NCBI GenBank assembly: GCA_046294345.1
Contig: JBKBJT010000002.1
Location: 1-64,000, forward strand
DNA from: Ferrovibrio sp046294345
GTDB taxonomy: Bacteria; Pseudomonadota; Alphaproteobacteria; Ferrovibrionales; Ferrovibrionaceae
DNA length: 64,000 nt
Direction: 5' to 3'
The notes below the pieces were generated by a model, which was given only the letters and a program-made list of their open reading frames with translations, had not been told where the DNA came from and ran no database searches. A program made the position numbers and the translations under genes. Positions 26,350 to 35,578 of the stretch are shown here, one piece after another. The stretch's first letter is position 1, and every line of letters begins with the position of its first letter.

Positions 26350-27903
26350 ATGTCTCTGCTGCGAAATATCTGGAAGCTCTACAAGGGCATCACGCTTTAT
26401 CTGCCGATCATCATCGGTGTCATCGCCGCTTATACCGGCATCGTGTGGCCGAAGGCGGGGGAGGTCATCATGGTGTTGGTGATGATCATCGCCATGGTCG
26501 CCATCATGGGTATCTCGGTGGTGATTGTGCAGCGCCTGAAACCCGTGGGGATGCCCCACGGGTCTGCCGCATTTGCCGGTTGGCGGGATTTACGGAGGCG
26601 CGGCCTGCTTGGCCGCCGGGGTCTGATTCTGGGTAAGGCCTTCTGGCGGTATCTGCGCTTTGACCAGGATGGCCACCTGCTGACCTTTGCCCCGACCCGG
26701 ACGGGGAAGGGTGTGGGCTGCGTCATCCCCAACCTGCTGGATCACCCCGGTTCTGTGGTGGTGACCGATATCAAGGGCGAGAACTTCGCCACCACCGGCC
26801 GGCGCCGGGAAGCCCTGGGGCCGGTGTTCCCGCTGGCGCCCTTCAGCCGGGATATTGAAACGGCCCGTTATAACCCGCTCGACTTCATCCGCACGGGGGA
26901 GCCGGAGGATGTGGATGATGCCGCGTTGATTGCGAACCTGCTGGTTCCCAACAACGGCAATCAAAGCTTCTGGGACAGCGAGGCGGAAAACCTGATTGCC
27001 ATGCTGCTGCTCTATGTGGTCCATGAGTTTCCTGTGGATCACCGCAACCTGCATCAGGTGTGGATGCTGCTCATGCTGAGCAGGGCGGATTTTGACGCCA
27101 TGCTGGCGCATATGCAGGGCAGCCAGCACCCGGCCATTCGCAAGGCGGCAACCGGGTTCTGTCAAAAGGAAGAGCGGGAACGGTCTGCCGTCATCTCCAC
27201 GGCGCAAACCCATATGAAAATCTGGCGCAGCCCGAACCTGGCCAGGGCCACGGCCTGGTCTGACTTTCAACTGGAAGGCCTGAAACAACGGGTGATGTCG
27301 CTCTATATCGTCATCCCGCCCGAACTGCTCAGCGTCTACCAGCCGTTTCTGCGGTTGATGGTGGGCTTGTCCATCTCGGCCATGACGCGAGTGCAGGCCA
27401 AGCCTGAGAACCGGGTGGTGTTCTTCCTGGATGAGATTGCTGCGCTGGGGCGCATGGGGCCGGTGGAAACTGCCATCGGATACCTGGCCGGATATGGTGT
27501 GAGCCTGTGGTTGTTCTTCCAAGACCTGGACCAACTCCAGAAAACTTACCCGAAGTGGCGATCCATGATTGCCAACTGCAACGTGCGTCAGGCCTTTGGC
27601 GTGTCGGATTATGAAACGGCCAAGGAGCTGTCGGCCATGTTGGGGCAGCGAACGATGAAAGTGTCAAACAAGAGCAGATCGGGTGACTGGCTGATGCCGC
27701 TGCCCGAGCATGTGAGCCGTCAATCGTCACAGATTGCACGCCCCTTGCTGACGCCGGATGAGATCATGACCATGCCGCAGGACAGTCAGCTCATCTTCGT
27801 GCAGGCCTGTCGTCCGATTCCGGCGAAGAAGCTGCGTTACTTTGTTGAGCGGGTATTTAGGGCTTCTCAAAACTCCAGCGTCTCATCACAAGAACGGAAA
27901 TAA
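26350..27903 (+). CDS. type IV coupling protein (VirD4/TraG family), first copy
   Basis: 517 residues from ATG 26350, preceded by GGAGGGG. Two membrane helices occur near residues 15-30 and 38-60. Walker A is TRTGKGVG (about residues 116-123), followed by VVTDIKGENFATT, a TraG/VirD4 hallmark, and Walker B FFLDEIAALG. Such ATPases carry the relaxase-DNA complex to a conjugation channel. No channel genes are in the element. It shares the same motifs with the second coupling protein at 47037-48662 but the sequences are clearly diverged, so this is not a recent duplication. Confidence 0.9.
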   Translation: MSLLRNIWKLYKGITLYLPIIIGVIAAYTGIVWPKAGEVIMVLVMIIAMVAIMGISVVIVQRLKPVGMPHGSAAFAGWRDLRRRGLLGRRGLILGKAFWRYLRFDQDGHLLTFAPTRTGKGVGCVIPNLLDHPGSVVVTDIKGENFATTGRRREALGPVFPLAPFSRDIETARYNPLDFIRTGEPEDVDDAALIANLLVPNNGNQSFWDSEAENLIAMLLLYVVHEFPVDHRNLHQVWMLLMLSRADFDAMLAHMQGSQHPAIRKAATGFCQKEERERSAVISTAQTHMKIWRSPNLARATAWSDFQLEGLKQRVMSLYIVIPPELLSVYQPFLRLMVGLSISAMTRVQAKPENRVVFFLDEIAALGRMGPVETAIGYLAGYGVSLWLFFQDLDQLQKTYPKWRSMIANCNVRQAFGVSDYETAKELSAMLGQRTMKVSNKSRSGDWLMPLPEHVSRQSSQIARPLLTPDEIMTMPQDSQLIFVQACRPIPAKKLRYFVERVFRASQNSSVSSQERK

Positions 27904-27941
27904 TGCTTTTGGAAATTATTCCGTGGCCTGATCCGATGTCA

Positions 27942-27973
27942 TGCATCCCACATACGGTTGTATCTGGGATGCA
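27942..27973. promoter_or_regulatory. strong hairpin before the SMC-like ATPase gene
   Basis: TGCATCCCA at 27942-27950 pairs with TGGGATGCA at 27965-27973, and the loop contains a further ATAC/GTAT pairing around GGTT. No T-run follows, so it looks more like an operator or a structured leader than a terminator. Confidence 0.5.
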
Positions 27974-28009
27974 GATTGCGCTTTTCATTTTGACCAAATC
28001 TAAAGTTCG

Positions 28010-30655
28010 ATGCACACTGAAACTATGTCGGCACATGCGCAGATACTTACTTGGTCAGAATCGCAACCATTGTGGCGGCGGGATGCTTTGCGTCGCCTTT
28101 TGACCAGCAGTTTCTCGTCTGCAGATGAGAATGAAATTCTTGAATTACTCAAAGCCGATCTGAAACTAAGCGCGACCGAGCTTACAGCCCAGCCTCTTCG
28201 CGCAGAGCACCTTACTCAATCAGAAGGTACGGGAGGGAAAACCACACTTGTATCCTTAGGCTCAGTGCAAAACGCCGATCAACTGGCGCCCAACCAAAGG
28301 CTACTCTTTGCGCCAACTGGGCTAACGCTCGTGTACGGTGATAATGGCAGCGGAAAGTCGGGGTATGTCCGCATCATGAAGAAGGCTTGCCGGGCGCGTG
28401 GCGTAGAGGAGGTACGAGGCAATGTCTTTAATGCTGCGTTGATTAAACCGCCTGCGACAGCAGAGATTGAGATTGTTAGCAGCGTTGATGGGAAGTCAAA
28501 GACCTTAACCTGGAATAACAAAGATGCTGGCCCTGACGAACTGGCACTGGTTTCTGTCTTCGACAGCAAAGCGGCATCAGTGTATGTGGACGGCGATAAT
28601 CAAATTACTTATGTCCCATACAATCTTGATTGTTTCGAGCGGTTGGCAAAGCTATGCGACCAGCTAAAGGTGAAGCTCACAGCAGAGCAAACAAAGTTAA
28701 AATCAACTGCTGCCATCCCGGTAGTCGTGCTTGCGGAAGGAACCTCCAGTAGATCATTTTTAGACGCACTGGAATCGAAATCAGATAGCGATCTCGAAAA
28801 AGCAGCAGAATGGACAGAGACGGATACTGCGCGGCTCGTTGAATTAGGAAAGCTAGTTTCAGATCCCGGTAAGCGAGCAATCGCGTTACGTCAGATGCAT
28901 GCGCAAATCAAAGCGGTGCGCGAGCTGATAGAACAAGCGAAAAATAGCTTAACAGAGGAAAACATAGAGGCTTTACGAAAAAAGAAAAAACTCTCAGAAG
29001 AAGCGGCAGCCGCCTCACAGATTGCGGCGAAGGAACTATTCTCTAGTGAGCCCCTAAGCGGTGTGGGTTCTTCATCTTGGCGATTGCTCTATGAGGCGGC
29101 GAGAGAGTTTTCCGCGCAAGAAGCATATACGGGGAAAGATTATCCGGTTGTAGATGGAAGTGTTCATTGCGTTCTTTGTCAGCAGCCACTTACTGCTGAA
29201 GGGAAAGATAGATTAAAAAAGTTTGACGCCTATGTGAAGGATGTTGCAACGAAAGCAGCAGACGATGCCACCGCTGCATGGAAGCATGCAATTGATGAGT
29301 TCAGATCAACAACATCAAAAATTTCCAAATTACCCAAGCCCGTCAGCGATGCACTAAAGTCAGAGGACGAGAGTTTCTGTGATTCACTAGAGAAGTTTTT
29401 GACTGAATCTATAGAGTTTCGAGAGAAAGTTGAGAGTCAGGTTATCGGAGATAACGAGGGAAAAATTGAAACATTTCCCATCGCCCCAACTCAATCAATT
29501 GACGCATTCCTGACTTCAATTGAGGGTCAAACGAATGAAGCAGAGTTGGCGGCGAAGGATGATGCCGCTGCAAAGCTGCGGCAAGAATTGGCAAACTTGC
29601 AGGCGCGATATCAACTCCATCAACATAAAGAGCAAGTTAAGGCGCGGCTGAGCGACCTGCGAACTATAAAGAAGTTGGGTGATGCTATTAAAGCATGCTC
29701 GACGACTGGGATTTCTCAAAAAGGCTCTGAATTAATTAAAGAACATGTAACTACTGAGTTCGATAAAGCGCTATTGAAAGAGCGAAAGGCGCTCGGGATA
29801 GAATCTATCCCGCTTCGGTTGGCATCAAGCGCGCCGAAGGGTACAGCAAAGCATCAACTGAAGCTCGATAACACCACATTCTCTGGAAATACATCTCTCA
29901 TATTGAGTGAGGGTGAACACAGGGCCGTTGCGTTGGCATCATTTCTTGCTGAGCTAACCGTAACGCCAGGGAATTCTCCTGTGATAATTGATGATCCAGT
30001 CTCTTCGCTCGATCATAAACGCCGGAAGAGAGTTGTTAATCGGATTGTAGAAGAGGCGAAGAAGAGGCAAGTCATTGTGTTTACCCATGACCTTCTTTTC
30101 TACACCGATGCTGCGGTTGTTGCCGCTGAGAAACAAGTTCCAATGAAACGCATTGCGGTAAGACGTGGCCCGAACGGTTTTGGTACTGTCAATCCAGATG
30201 GCGATCCGTGGCAAGCAAAAACTCTTGATCGCCGCAAGCATTGGTTAACGCAGCAACTTAAGGAAATTACGACGCTACATGATAATGGTGACATGGAAAA
30301 TTATGAGAAGGAGGCGGGCTATTTCTATCTTCGACTACGAGAGACGTGGGAACGATTGATTGAAGAGAAGCTGTTTGCGGATGTTGTAGTTCGTTACCGG
30401 AGAAGTGTGCAAACATTAAAGCTGGTAGGTGCGGTTCTCGACGATGATCTTGTGATGCGTGTCTATCACAGTATGACCGCAATCAGTGAGCATGCAGCCC
30501 ATGACGACCCTGCGGCAGCGGGCGCGTCTCTGCCTGACCCGGATCAGGCTAAGCGGCATCTCGAAGATATTGTTGACTGCATAAGTGCTGTGGAGGCTGC
30601 TTCAAAAGAGGCTGGAAAGAGGAGGGCGAAACTTCAGAAGCCGCCGACGACCTGA
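28010..30655 (+). CDS. SMC-like AAA ATPase with CxxC hook, possible RloC-like defence nuclease
   Basis: 881 residues. Walker A is YGDNGSGKSG (110-118); a long, charged, coiled-coil-rich middle carries HCVLCQQPL (Cys387, Cys390), like a zinc hook; then come the ABC signature LSEGEHRAVALASFL and Walker B PVIIDDPVSSLD (near 656-668). The last 170 residues follow the ATPase and contain R777-ETW-E781, an RxxxE arrangement, with a His at 820. That order recalls the anticodon nucleases PrrC and RloC, in which Arg, Glu and His form the active site and RloC has a CxxC hook. The nuclease call is inference. The gene is AT-richer than its neighbours, no clear ribosome site precedes it (ATG 28025 is an alternative start), and it is alone between a coupling protein and the relaxase. 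Confidence 0.72.
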   Translation: MHTETMSAHAQILTWSESQPLWRRDALRRLLTSSFSSADENEILELLKADLKLSATELTAQPLRAEHLTQSEGTGGKTTLVSLGSVQNADQLAPNQRLLFAPTGLTLVYGDNGSGKSGYVRIMKKACRARGVEEVRGNVFNAALIKPPATAEIEIVSSVDGKSKTLTWNNKDAGPDELALVSVFDSKAASVYVDGDNQITYVPYNLDCFERLAKLCDQLKVKLTAEQTKLKSTAAIPVVVLAEGTSSRSFLDALESKSDSDLEKAAEWTETDTARLVELGKLVSDPGKRAIALRQMHAQIKAVRELIEQAKNSLTEENIEALRKKKKLSEEAAAASQIAAKELFSSEPLSGVGSSSWRLLYEAAREFSAQEAYTGKDYPVVDGSVHCVLCQQPLTAEGKDRLKKFDAYVKDVATKAADDATAAWKHAIDEFRSTTSKISKLPKPVSDALKSEDESFCDSLEKFLTESIEFREKVESQVIGDNEGKIETFPIAPTQSIDAFLTSIEGQTNEAELAAKDDAAAKLRQELANLQARYQLHQHKEQVKARLSDLRTIKKLGDAIKACSTTGISQKGSELIKEHVTTEFDKALLKERKALGIESIPLRLASSAPKGTAKHQLKLDNTTFSGNTSLILSEGEHRAVALASFLAELTVTPGNSPVIIDDPVSSLDHKRRKRVVNRIVEEAKKRQVIVFTHDLLFYTDAAVVAAEKQVPMKRIAVRRGPNGFGTVNPDGDPWQAKTLDRRKHWLTQQLKEITTLHDNGDMENYEKEAGYFYLRLRETWERLIEEKLFADVVVRYRRSVQTLKLVGAVLDDDLVMRVYHSMTAISEHAAHDDPAAAGASLPDPDQAKRHLEDIVDCISAVEAASKEAGKRRAKLQKPPTT

Positions 30656-30821
30656 AGCGTATTCCCTCAAAAGGCTTCTAGTTCGTAGTATCAGGAAATT
30701 CCTATTCTAATGTACTTAGATGGCAATCGATGAAGGAATAAATCTCGCAGAGAAAGCATTATTCGTCGTGTAAATTGATGCATCTAGCGGCGCCCGAAGT
30801 GCCGACCTCATGATTTTAAAT

Positions 30822-32489
30822 TTATCTCTCCCTATCCCTTAGAAAGGGTTTCTCTCTCTCACGTTCCTTCCGGCGCTTCTGGTGTTTGACCAGCGCCTTT
30901 TGCAGTTGCTCCTTGCGCTCCTTGGTGAAGGTGGATGTTTCAAGCATCCGCCCGGTCACGCGGTCGAGGCCACGGGCGCGGGCTTTGATCTTCTCGATCA
31001 CCAGGGCGCGGACGCGCTCGGGCGTGCCGGCGCTGCGTTGCAGGGCCTGATAGTCGCGCCAGGTGATGTCCATCAGGCGGCGGGCCTCTTTGACCTGGCC
31101 GCGCACAAACTCCAGCCGTTGCTTCGCGGTGAGATACCCTTTGCGCTTGCTAGCCACATGCCGGAAGGCACGTTCTGCTTCTTTCCTTGCCTTGGTCTTG
31201 ATGCCGAGGATGTTGGTGCCGCGCATGTGGCCCAGCAGCATGGGGTGCTGTCGCACCAGGGCGGCGGTGGTTTCAAAGCCGTGCCGCTTCTCCAGCCGCG
31301 CCCAGGCGGTGCCGGCGGCCTTGCCGTCCTGGAAAACCTTCTCTAGTGCAGCGGTAAAGCTATATGCTTTCTCCCTGGTCTTTTCCGTCTGCCGCTGCTC
31401 CCAACCCTCCAGGCGGGAGAGCTGGCGGCCCCGCCAAGCCACGCCCCGTTGGCGATGCTGGTAGGTCTGCTCGATACCGCTCCAGAAACGGTAATCCACA
31501 TCGGCGGTATCCAGCAGGATCGCCGGATGAATCTTGCCCTGCTCCATGAGCTGGCGCAGCCGGTGCTGGCGTTTGTGCTTCTCCTGCTCCTGGGGCGGCG
31601 TGCCGGGCGGCAGGGGAGAGGGCTCGTGCTCTTTGAGCCTCTGTTCGGCCTGACGGCTGGCAAAGTCGGCAAACCGCTCCCCGAAGCGCTTCTCCAACTC
31701 GGGTAGCCGGATGCCCTTGCCCATGTCTGATAGCTTGGCGACGCGCTCACCGTCGGTCAGCACCAGGCCCTGGCCTTTCGGCGCCAGCCGCAGGCCCTTG
31801 GCCTGGAGGGCCGTATGCAGGGCCTCCCAGCCGGGTGCTTGGTGAAACACCTCCCGCAGATCCTGCCGCAGGGCGCGTATCTGCGCCTTGGTGTAGGGCT
31901 TGTCGGGGACGGTCTGCTCTTTCCTGGCCTGCCAGTAGTCGCCTTCCTTGGGAGCGGGGGTCTGCTCCCACCCGTCTGTCCGCTGCCGCTCCTGCTCCCG
32001 CGCTAGGTCGCGGGGGATGTTCAGGCCGCGCTCACGGGCGATCTCCCGGCATATCTCGGTCAGGCGCCTGCCGTCATTGTGGCGGCTGTAGGCCTTGCCG
32101 GTTTCGGGATGCACCCGGTTGACCAGGAAGTGCATGTGCGGGTGTTGGGTGTCCCGGTGGGCATAGATGAGGCCCTGATAGTCCTTAAGCCCCATACGCG
32201 CCAACACCTGCCCGGCGATGGATTGCATCTTGTCGGGGTCGATCTTCCCGGCAGCCCGGTCCTTGGGATCGAAGGTGATGACAAAGTGATATACCGGCTG
32301 CTCACAGCGCACGGAGCGGGCAGCCGTTGCGCCCATGATGGCGGCAGCGGCCTCGGGGTCGGTGGTCATCATGTTGTGGGCGATGCACCATTCCACACGG
32401 TCAGGTGACTGGCCCTTGGTATGGCCAGCCAGGTATTTCGCCGTGCCGGTGAAGGCGCGGGGCTGACGGGCGGGAATCTTGAAGCGCAT
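30822..32489 (-). CDS. MOBP-type relaxase (TraI/VirD2-like nickase)
   Basis: 555 residues. The relaxase domain fills the first 200 residues: an N-terminal stretch with the candidate catalytic Tyr19 (TAKYLAGH), and motif III AHRDTQHPHMHFLVN with His116, His118 and His120 as metal ligands. The remaining part is basic and helical (RRKEREREK at the C-terminus). It should nick oriT and attach to the transferred strand. It starts four bases after the MobC stop; the order MobC then relaxase is typical for mobilization regions. Family is firm; the active tyrosine is my inference. Confidence 0.9.
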   Translation of the reverse strand: MRFKIPARQPRAFTGTAKYLAGHTKGQSPDRVEWCIAHNMMTTDPEAAAAIMGATAARSVRCEQPVYHFVITFDPKDRAAGKIDPDKMQSIAGQVLARMGLKDYQGLIYAHRDTQHPHMHFLVNRVHPETGKAYSRHNDGRRLTEICREIARERGLNIPRDLAREQERQRTDGWEQTPAPKEGDYWQARKEQTVPDKPYTKAQIRALRQDLREVFHQAPGWEALHTALQAKGLRLAPKGQGLVLTDGERVAKLSDMGKGIRLPELEKRFGERFADFASRQAEQRLKEHEPSPLPPGTPPQEQEKHKRQHRLRQLMEQGKIHPAILLDTADVDYRFWSGIEQTYQHRQRGVAWRGRQLSRLEGWEQRQTEKTREKAYSFTAALEKVFQDGKAAGTAWARLEKRHGFETTAALVRQHPMLLGHMRGTNILGIKTKARKEAERAFRHVASKRKGYLTAKQRLEFVRGQVKEARRLMDITWRDYQALQRSAGTPERVRALVIEKIKARARGLDRVTGRMLETSTFTKERKEQLQKALVKHQKRRKEREREKPFLRDRER

Positions 32490-32492
32490 GGG

Positions 32493-32993
32493 TCACGTCC
32501 CGCCCATTGCGGTGTGCAGCGGTTCCAGGGCCTCGCGCACCAGGCGGTAGACGCTGCGGCGCTCGGCCGCTTCCACCGTCCGGCCCCGGTTGGCGGCACG
32601 GGCCAGGCTGTTGACGGCCTTGCCGGCGGCGTTGATGGCGTCCAGGTGCTGCGTCACAACGGCGGCCAGGTCATCCCGGCCGACCAGATGCTCCACCATC
32701 TGGCCGCCCACGAATTTTGCCCATTCCAGGTAGCTGCCTTCGCCGGTGGCGTCGGCAAGCTGCCGGAAGTTCGTGGCAATGGATTGCAGCTCGTAGAGCA
32801 GCTTTTGCAATACCGCGCCCTGGCTGGGTCGGGCACGGGGCTTGCGGCCCAGCACCGCCTCACGGGCATAGCGTCCGCAGGTGAGGCCCGCCCGCCGGGC
32901 GGCGGTGCGGACAAGGCCCAGTTCCTCGGCCGTGAGGCGGATGTTGAGGATATGGCTGCGGCGTTCGCCGAGCGCCTTACGCGGACGCGCCAT
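32493..32993 (-). CDS. MobC-like relaxosome accessory protein
   Basis: 166 residues from ATG 32993, with GGAGGG upstream on the coding strand; the longer frame to 33167 lacks a good start. An N-terminal ribbon-helix-helix (SHILNIRLTAEELGLVRTAARRAGL) is followed by YAREAVLG and the mobilisation-protein region LLYELQSIATNFRQLAD, as in the MobC family. It helps melt or mark oriT for the relaxase that follows. The putative oriT lies directly upstream. Confidence 0.85.
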   Translation of the reverse strand: MARPRKALGERRSHILNIRLTAEELGLVRTAARRAGLTCGRYAREAVLGRKPRARPSQGAVLQKLLYELQSIATNFRQLADATGEGSYLEWAKFVGGQMVEHLVGRDDLAAVVTQHLDAINAAGKAVNSLARAANRGRTVEAAERRSVYRLVREALEPLHTAMGGT

Positions 32994-32999
32994 AGCAAC

Positions 33000-33326
33000 G
33001 CCCTCCGCAGGAGCAAGATGAAGCCAACCCTTGAGCCCCCGACAGTGGGGCGAATGGATGAGGCTTTTCGCCGGCACAAATACCCGCACCTGCCGCGTGA
33101 GCGGCAGAGAGTGCAGAGAGTTTTTGTAGGCGAAAATACATCTTGCGTGACCGATGAAGTTGAACATGTGCCTCCCAATAATCTGGGAGTCAGGTCACGC
33201 GGTCACAAGCAATGCAGATGCAAAAAGTCTCAACAACGACAAGAGATTATCAGATGCGTGCAACACAGGCCAGTGGATGGCAACAGGGGTCAACAAAACA
33301 AAAAAGCAGAGAAAAAATTTCCGACG
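33000..33326. other. gene-free region, candidate origin of transfer (oriT)
   Basis: 327 bases between mobC and the next gene, with no convincing coding frame. It contains several inverted repeats: CCCC/GGGG around GACAGT (about 33040-33055), TTTTCGCC (near 33065) with GGCGAAAA (near 33130), and CTCCCA/TGGGAG around ATAATC (near 33175-33192). Position beside mobC and relaxase genes and the dense inverted repeats suit an oriT. I could not identify a known nick sequence. Confidence 0.5.
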
Positions 33327-33848
33327 TTAAAAATCAACCGTCAGCGTAATGCGCTGCCAGCCGCGAATCTGGCTAGGATGAACATTAAAGTTCCTGACCA
33401 GGCTGGGGTTGAGGCCTCGTCGGCGGCCACTGTTCGCTATGAGCAGCACGGCCATTCCGAAATGGGATTGAAGGAAGGCGGTCAATTGATCCGCTTTCTG
33501 CGGGTTGTTGATCGTTCCCTCATCAACAAGGACGACCGCCCATTCGCCGCCTTGCCTGAAGAATGCGACAGTGTATTGAAGCGTGCGCTTGCGGCGCCCG
33601 GCGGGGATGGTCCGTGCATACGCGCCACCCCCACCACCACCGGATGACTGCTGTTCTGCATTGCAGAACGAAACAATTTCATCATTGGCTATGTGGGGAG
33701 GCTGGTCGTCAAGCTGGATGTTGAAATCCTCCCCTTCATTGTTCCGTAATAGTTGGCACGCTCGGTGCCGTGCATCCAGCTCTGCATCAAACTCCTCTTC
33801 AATACGTTCATCGTCTTCGGGTGATGAGTAGGAAAGGATGAATGCCAT
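33327..33848 (-). CDS. uncharacterised protein downstream of NucC
   Basis: 173 residues that match no family I recognise. The N-terminal quarter is acidic (SSPEDDERIEEEFDAELDA), the centre has a run of six glycines (SSGGGGGGAYAR), and the C-terminal half is compact with alternating hydrophobic strands and helices (QYTVAFFRQGGEWAVVLVDEG, HFGMAVLLIANSGRRRG). There is no signal peptide or membrane segment. It starts 72 bases after the NucC stop on the same strand, so it could be the last gene of the CBASS operon, or an independent element gene beside oriT. No function can be given. Confidence 0.6.
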   Translation of the reverse strand: MAFILSYSSPEDDERIEEEFDAELDARHRACQLLRNNEGEDFNIQLDDQPPHIANDEIVSFCNAEQQSSGGGGGGAYARTIPAGRRKRTLQYTVAFFRQGGEWAVVLVDEGTINNPQKADQLTAFLQSHFGMAVLLIANSGRRRGLNPSLVRNFNVHPSQIRGWQRITLTVDF

Positions 33849-33920
33849 TTTGCTGCCTCGTCAGGTGCGGAGAATGGACAGGGCTTGTTCGTCAAAAAGC
33901 CTCAATAGATGCCAACAAGA

Positions 33921-34646
33921 CTAATCCGATAGCCATTTTGCATAAGCGAGAACATCAATCATCGGAACTGTGGCGCGGGATTGAAGCTCTGAGATCAAAT
34001 TAAACAGGAAAGCAGTTGCTGGTTTGCCTTCATGTACAATGTCGTAGGCTTGTGAACAGGGGTTGAATTTGAATTGGCCGCAGGCAGCAATGCAGCCGAG
34101 ATCAAGGCGGTCCAGACCATCGCCCCCAACCAAGGATTTCTGAAGAGAGTCCCCTAGAGGCGGCGTCCAATCGCTTTCAAATGTCAGAATGCCGCCAAGA
34201 ATATGCTGCGGTACTTTTGCCGGGTATGTGCCGCCAGCATGGGGGATCGGAAGGCTTGTTCGATGAAGCTTTCGGACGCTGCTGATCTTTTTGCGCGCAT
34301 ATTTGACCAAATCAGCATTTATCGACTGCTTGGCTTCAAATACGGCGTAGACGCTTTCGGCCGGTACGACGATCTGCTCCTGAAATTTGAATATGAACGG
34401 GGAATACTGCCTATCGAAGATCACCACGTCGATTTGATCGCTGGCGACGCCATTGCTGTCGATTACATGGGCTTTTTCTGCCTGATAGCGTTTAGGCAGG
34501 TAGGCTTGCAATAGCTCAAGCCACACCAGTTCACTGGCATCTCCTTTGGTTCCTGGGTGACCAAAAGACTTTCTGGAGATTGCCAGTTTGCTCTGAATTT
34601 CTTCATGCAGGCTGGACAGTAGAGTTTGTAGAGACCATTCCGTCAT
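33921..34646 (-). CDS. nucC: NucC, cyclic-oligonucleotide-activated DNA endonuclease (CBASS effector)
   Basis: 241 residues matching the NucC effector along its length. The restriction-enzyme-like active site has D73 (DQIDVVIFD) and E104-A-K106 (AVFEAK). SVRKLHRTSLPIPHAGGTYPAK in the middle is characteristic of NucC. Known NucC trimers bind cyclic triadenylate, pair into hexamers and degrade host chromosomal DNA, killing the infected cell. The ATG overlaps the TRIP13-like stop by four bases. All catalytic residues are present, so it looks functional. Confidence 0.93.
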   Translation of the reverse strand: MTEWSLQTLLSSLHEEIQSKLAISRKSFGHPGTKGDASELVWLELLQAYLPKRYQAEKAHVIDSNGVASDQIDVVIFDRQYSPFIFKFQEQIVVPAESVYAVFEAKQSINADLVKYARKKISSVRKLHRTSLPIPHAGGTYPAKVPQHILGGILTFESDWTPPLGDSLQKSLVGGDGLDRLDLGCIAACGQFKFNPCSQAYDIVHEGKPATAFLFNLISELQSRATVPMIDVLAYAKWLSD

Positions 34647-35578
34647 GCGCTTTTCTCTTGGAAAGGAGGCGTCGGAATGATGCTGCGGGCGATTTCGACT
34701 GCCCGTTGTGGTATCACGGCGCGTGATGGATAGGCATCCAAGACGATGGCAGGCAGTAAGCGTTGTGTCAGGTCAGAGAATGTGTAGCCATAGCCGCGCG
34801 ACTTATCCGGGCCGGTGGCGGTAACTAACGCGTCGATGTGCTGCGCCGTAAAGCCAAGTGGCCTGAACTTATCGGCCAGGACTGCGCGGCGTTGAACATC
34901 GTTGGGACGGTCAAATGTCAAAATGTCCGCCGCGCGGCGCTTCACTGCCGGGTCAAGCGCACCAAGCCGGTTCGTGCACATAATCACTGCTGCCGGTAGC
35001 TGGCCGTTACCAAGGCGATCAATCCCACGAATGAAAGCATTTACCCCGGCGCGATCTTCATGGTGCATTTGAGCGGCTTCACGGGATTGGGCGAGGGCAT
35101 CGGCCTCATCAACCAAGAGAATGATGCCGCCACGGGAGCGTCCGCTACCTTTCAGCTTTGTCGCTTCGGCAACAGTGTAGTCAAATGCAGTTGACAGGAG
35201 CTGCGTCATTTCACCGACGCGGCCTTGACCGCGAGCCGACAAACTAAGCGGAAATAAGGTCAGGTCAATTTTTTCCTGTCGCGCAACAGCGTCTCCAATG
35301 GTTTCGGCCAACTCGGTTTTTCCAGAGCCAACATCACCGGCTAGGACGACCAGCGGAGGGCGGCGAAGCACGGTTTTGAGTAGACCGTTGGCGCCGCTGT
35401 GATGTTTCGCTGCCCAGGTCTCAAGTCCTGACGGATTTACCAGGACGCTCAGAATCTTGGTAAGGCGGGATTTTTGATCGTCCAGTCCGACCAGTCGAGC
35501 TAAACGCTCCTGAGGGTCAAAGTCAGGATAGGTGATACGCCGCTCGAACAGTTCATCAAGGGACGGTTTCATATTCAT
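34643..35578 (-). CDS. cap6: TRIP13-like AAA+ ATPase (Cap6) of CBASS
   Basis: 311 residues with Walker A GDVGSGKTEL (81-90), Walker B IILLVDEADAL (151-161), an arginine-rich sensor region and a C-terminal helical lid, the plan of bacterial TRIP13 homologues. In type III CBASS this ATPase remodels the HORMA protein and so switches off the cyclase. GTAAGGAG precedes ATG 35578, which follows the HORMA stop codon directly (TAA ATG), so the two are translationally coupled. Confidence 0.92.
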   Translation of the reverse strand: MNMKPSLDELFERRITYPDFDPQERLARLVGLDDQKSRLTKILSVLVNPSGLETWAAKHHSGANGLLKTVLRRPPLVVLAGDVGSGKTELAETIGDAVARQEKIDLTLFPLSLSARGQGRVGEMTQLLSTAFDYTVAEATKLKGSGRSRGGIILLVDEADALAQSREAAQMHHEDRAGVNAFIRGIDRLGNGQLPAAVIMCTNRLGALDPAVKRRAADILTFDRPNDVQRRAVLADKFRPLGFTAQHIDALVTATGPDKSRGYGYTFSDLTQRLLPAIVLDAYPSRAVIPQRAVEIARSIIPTPPFQEKSA

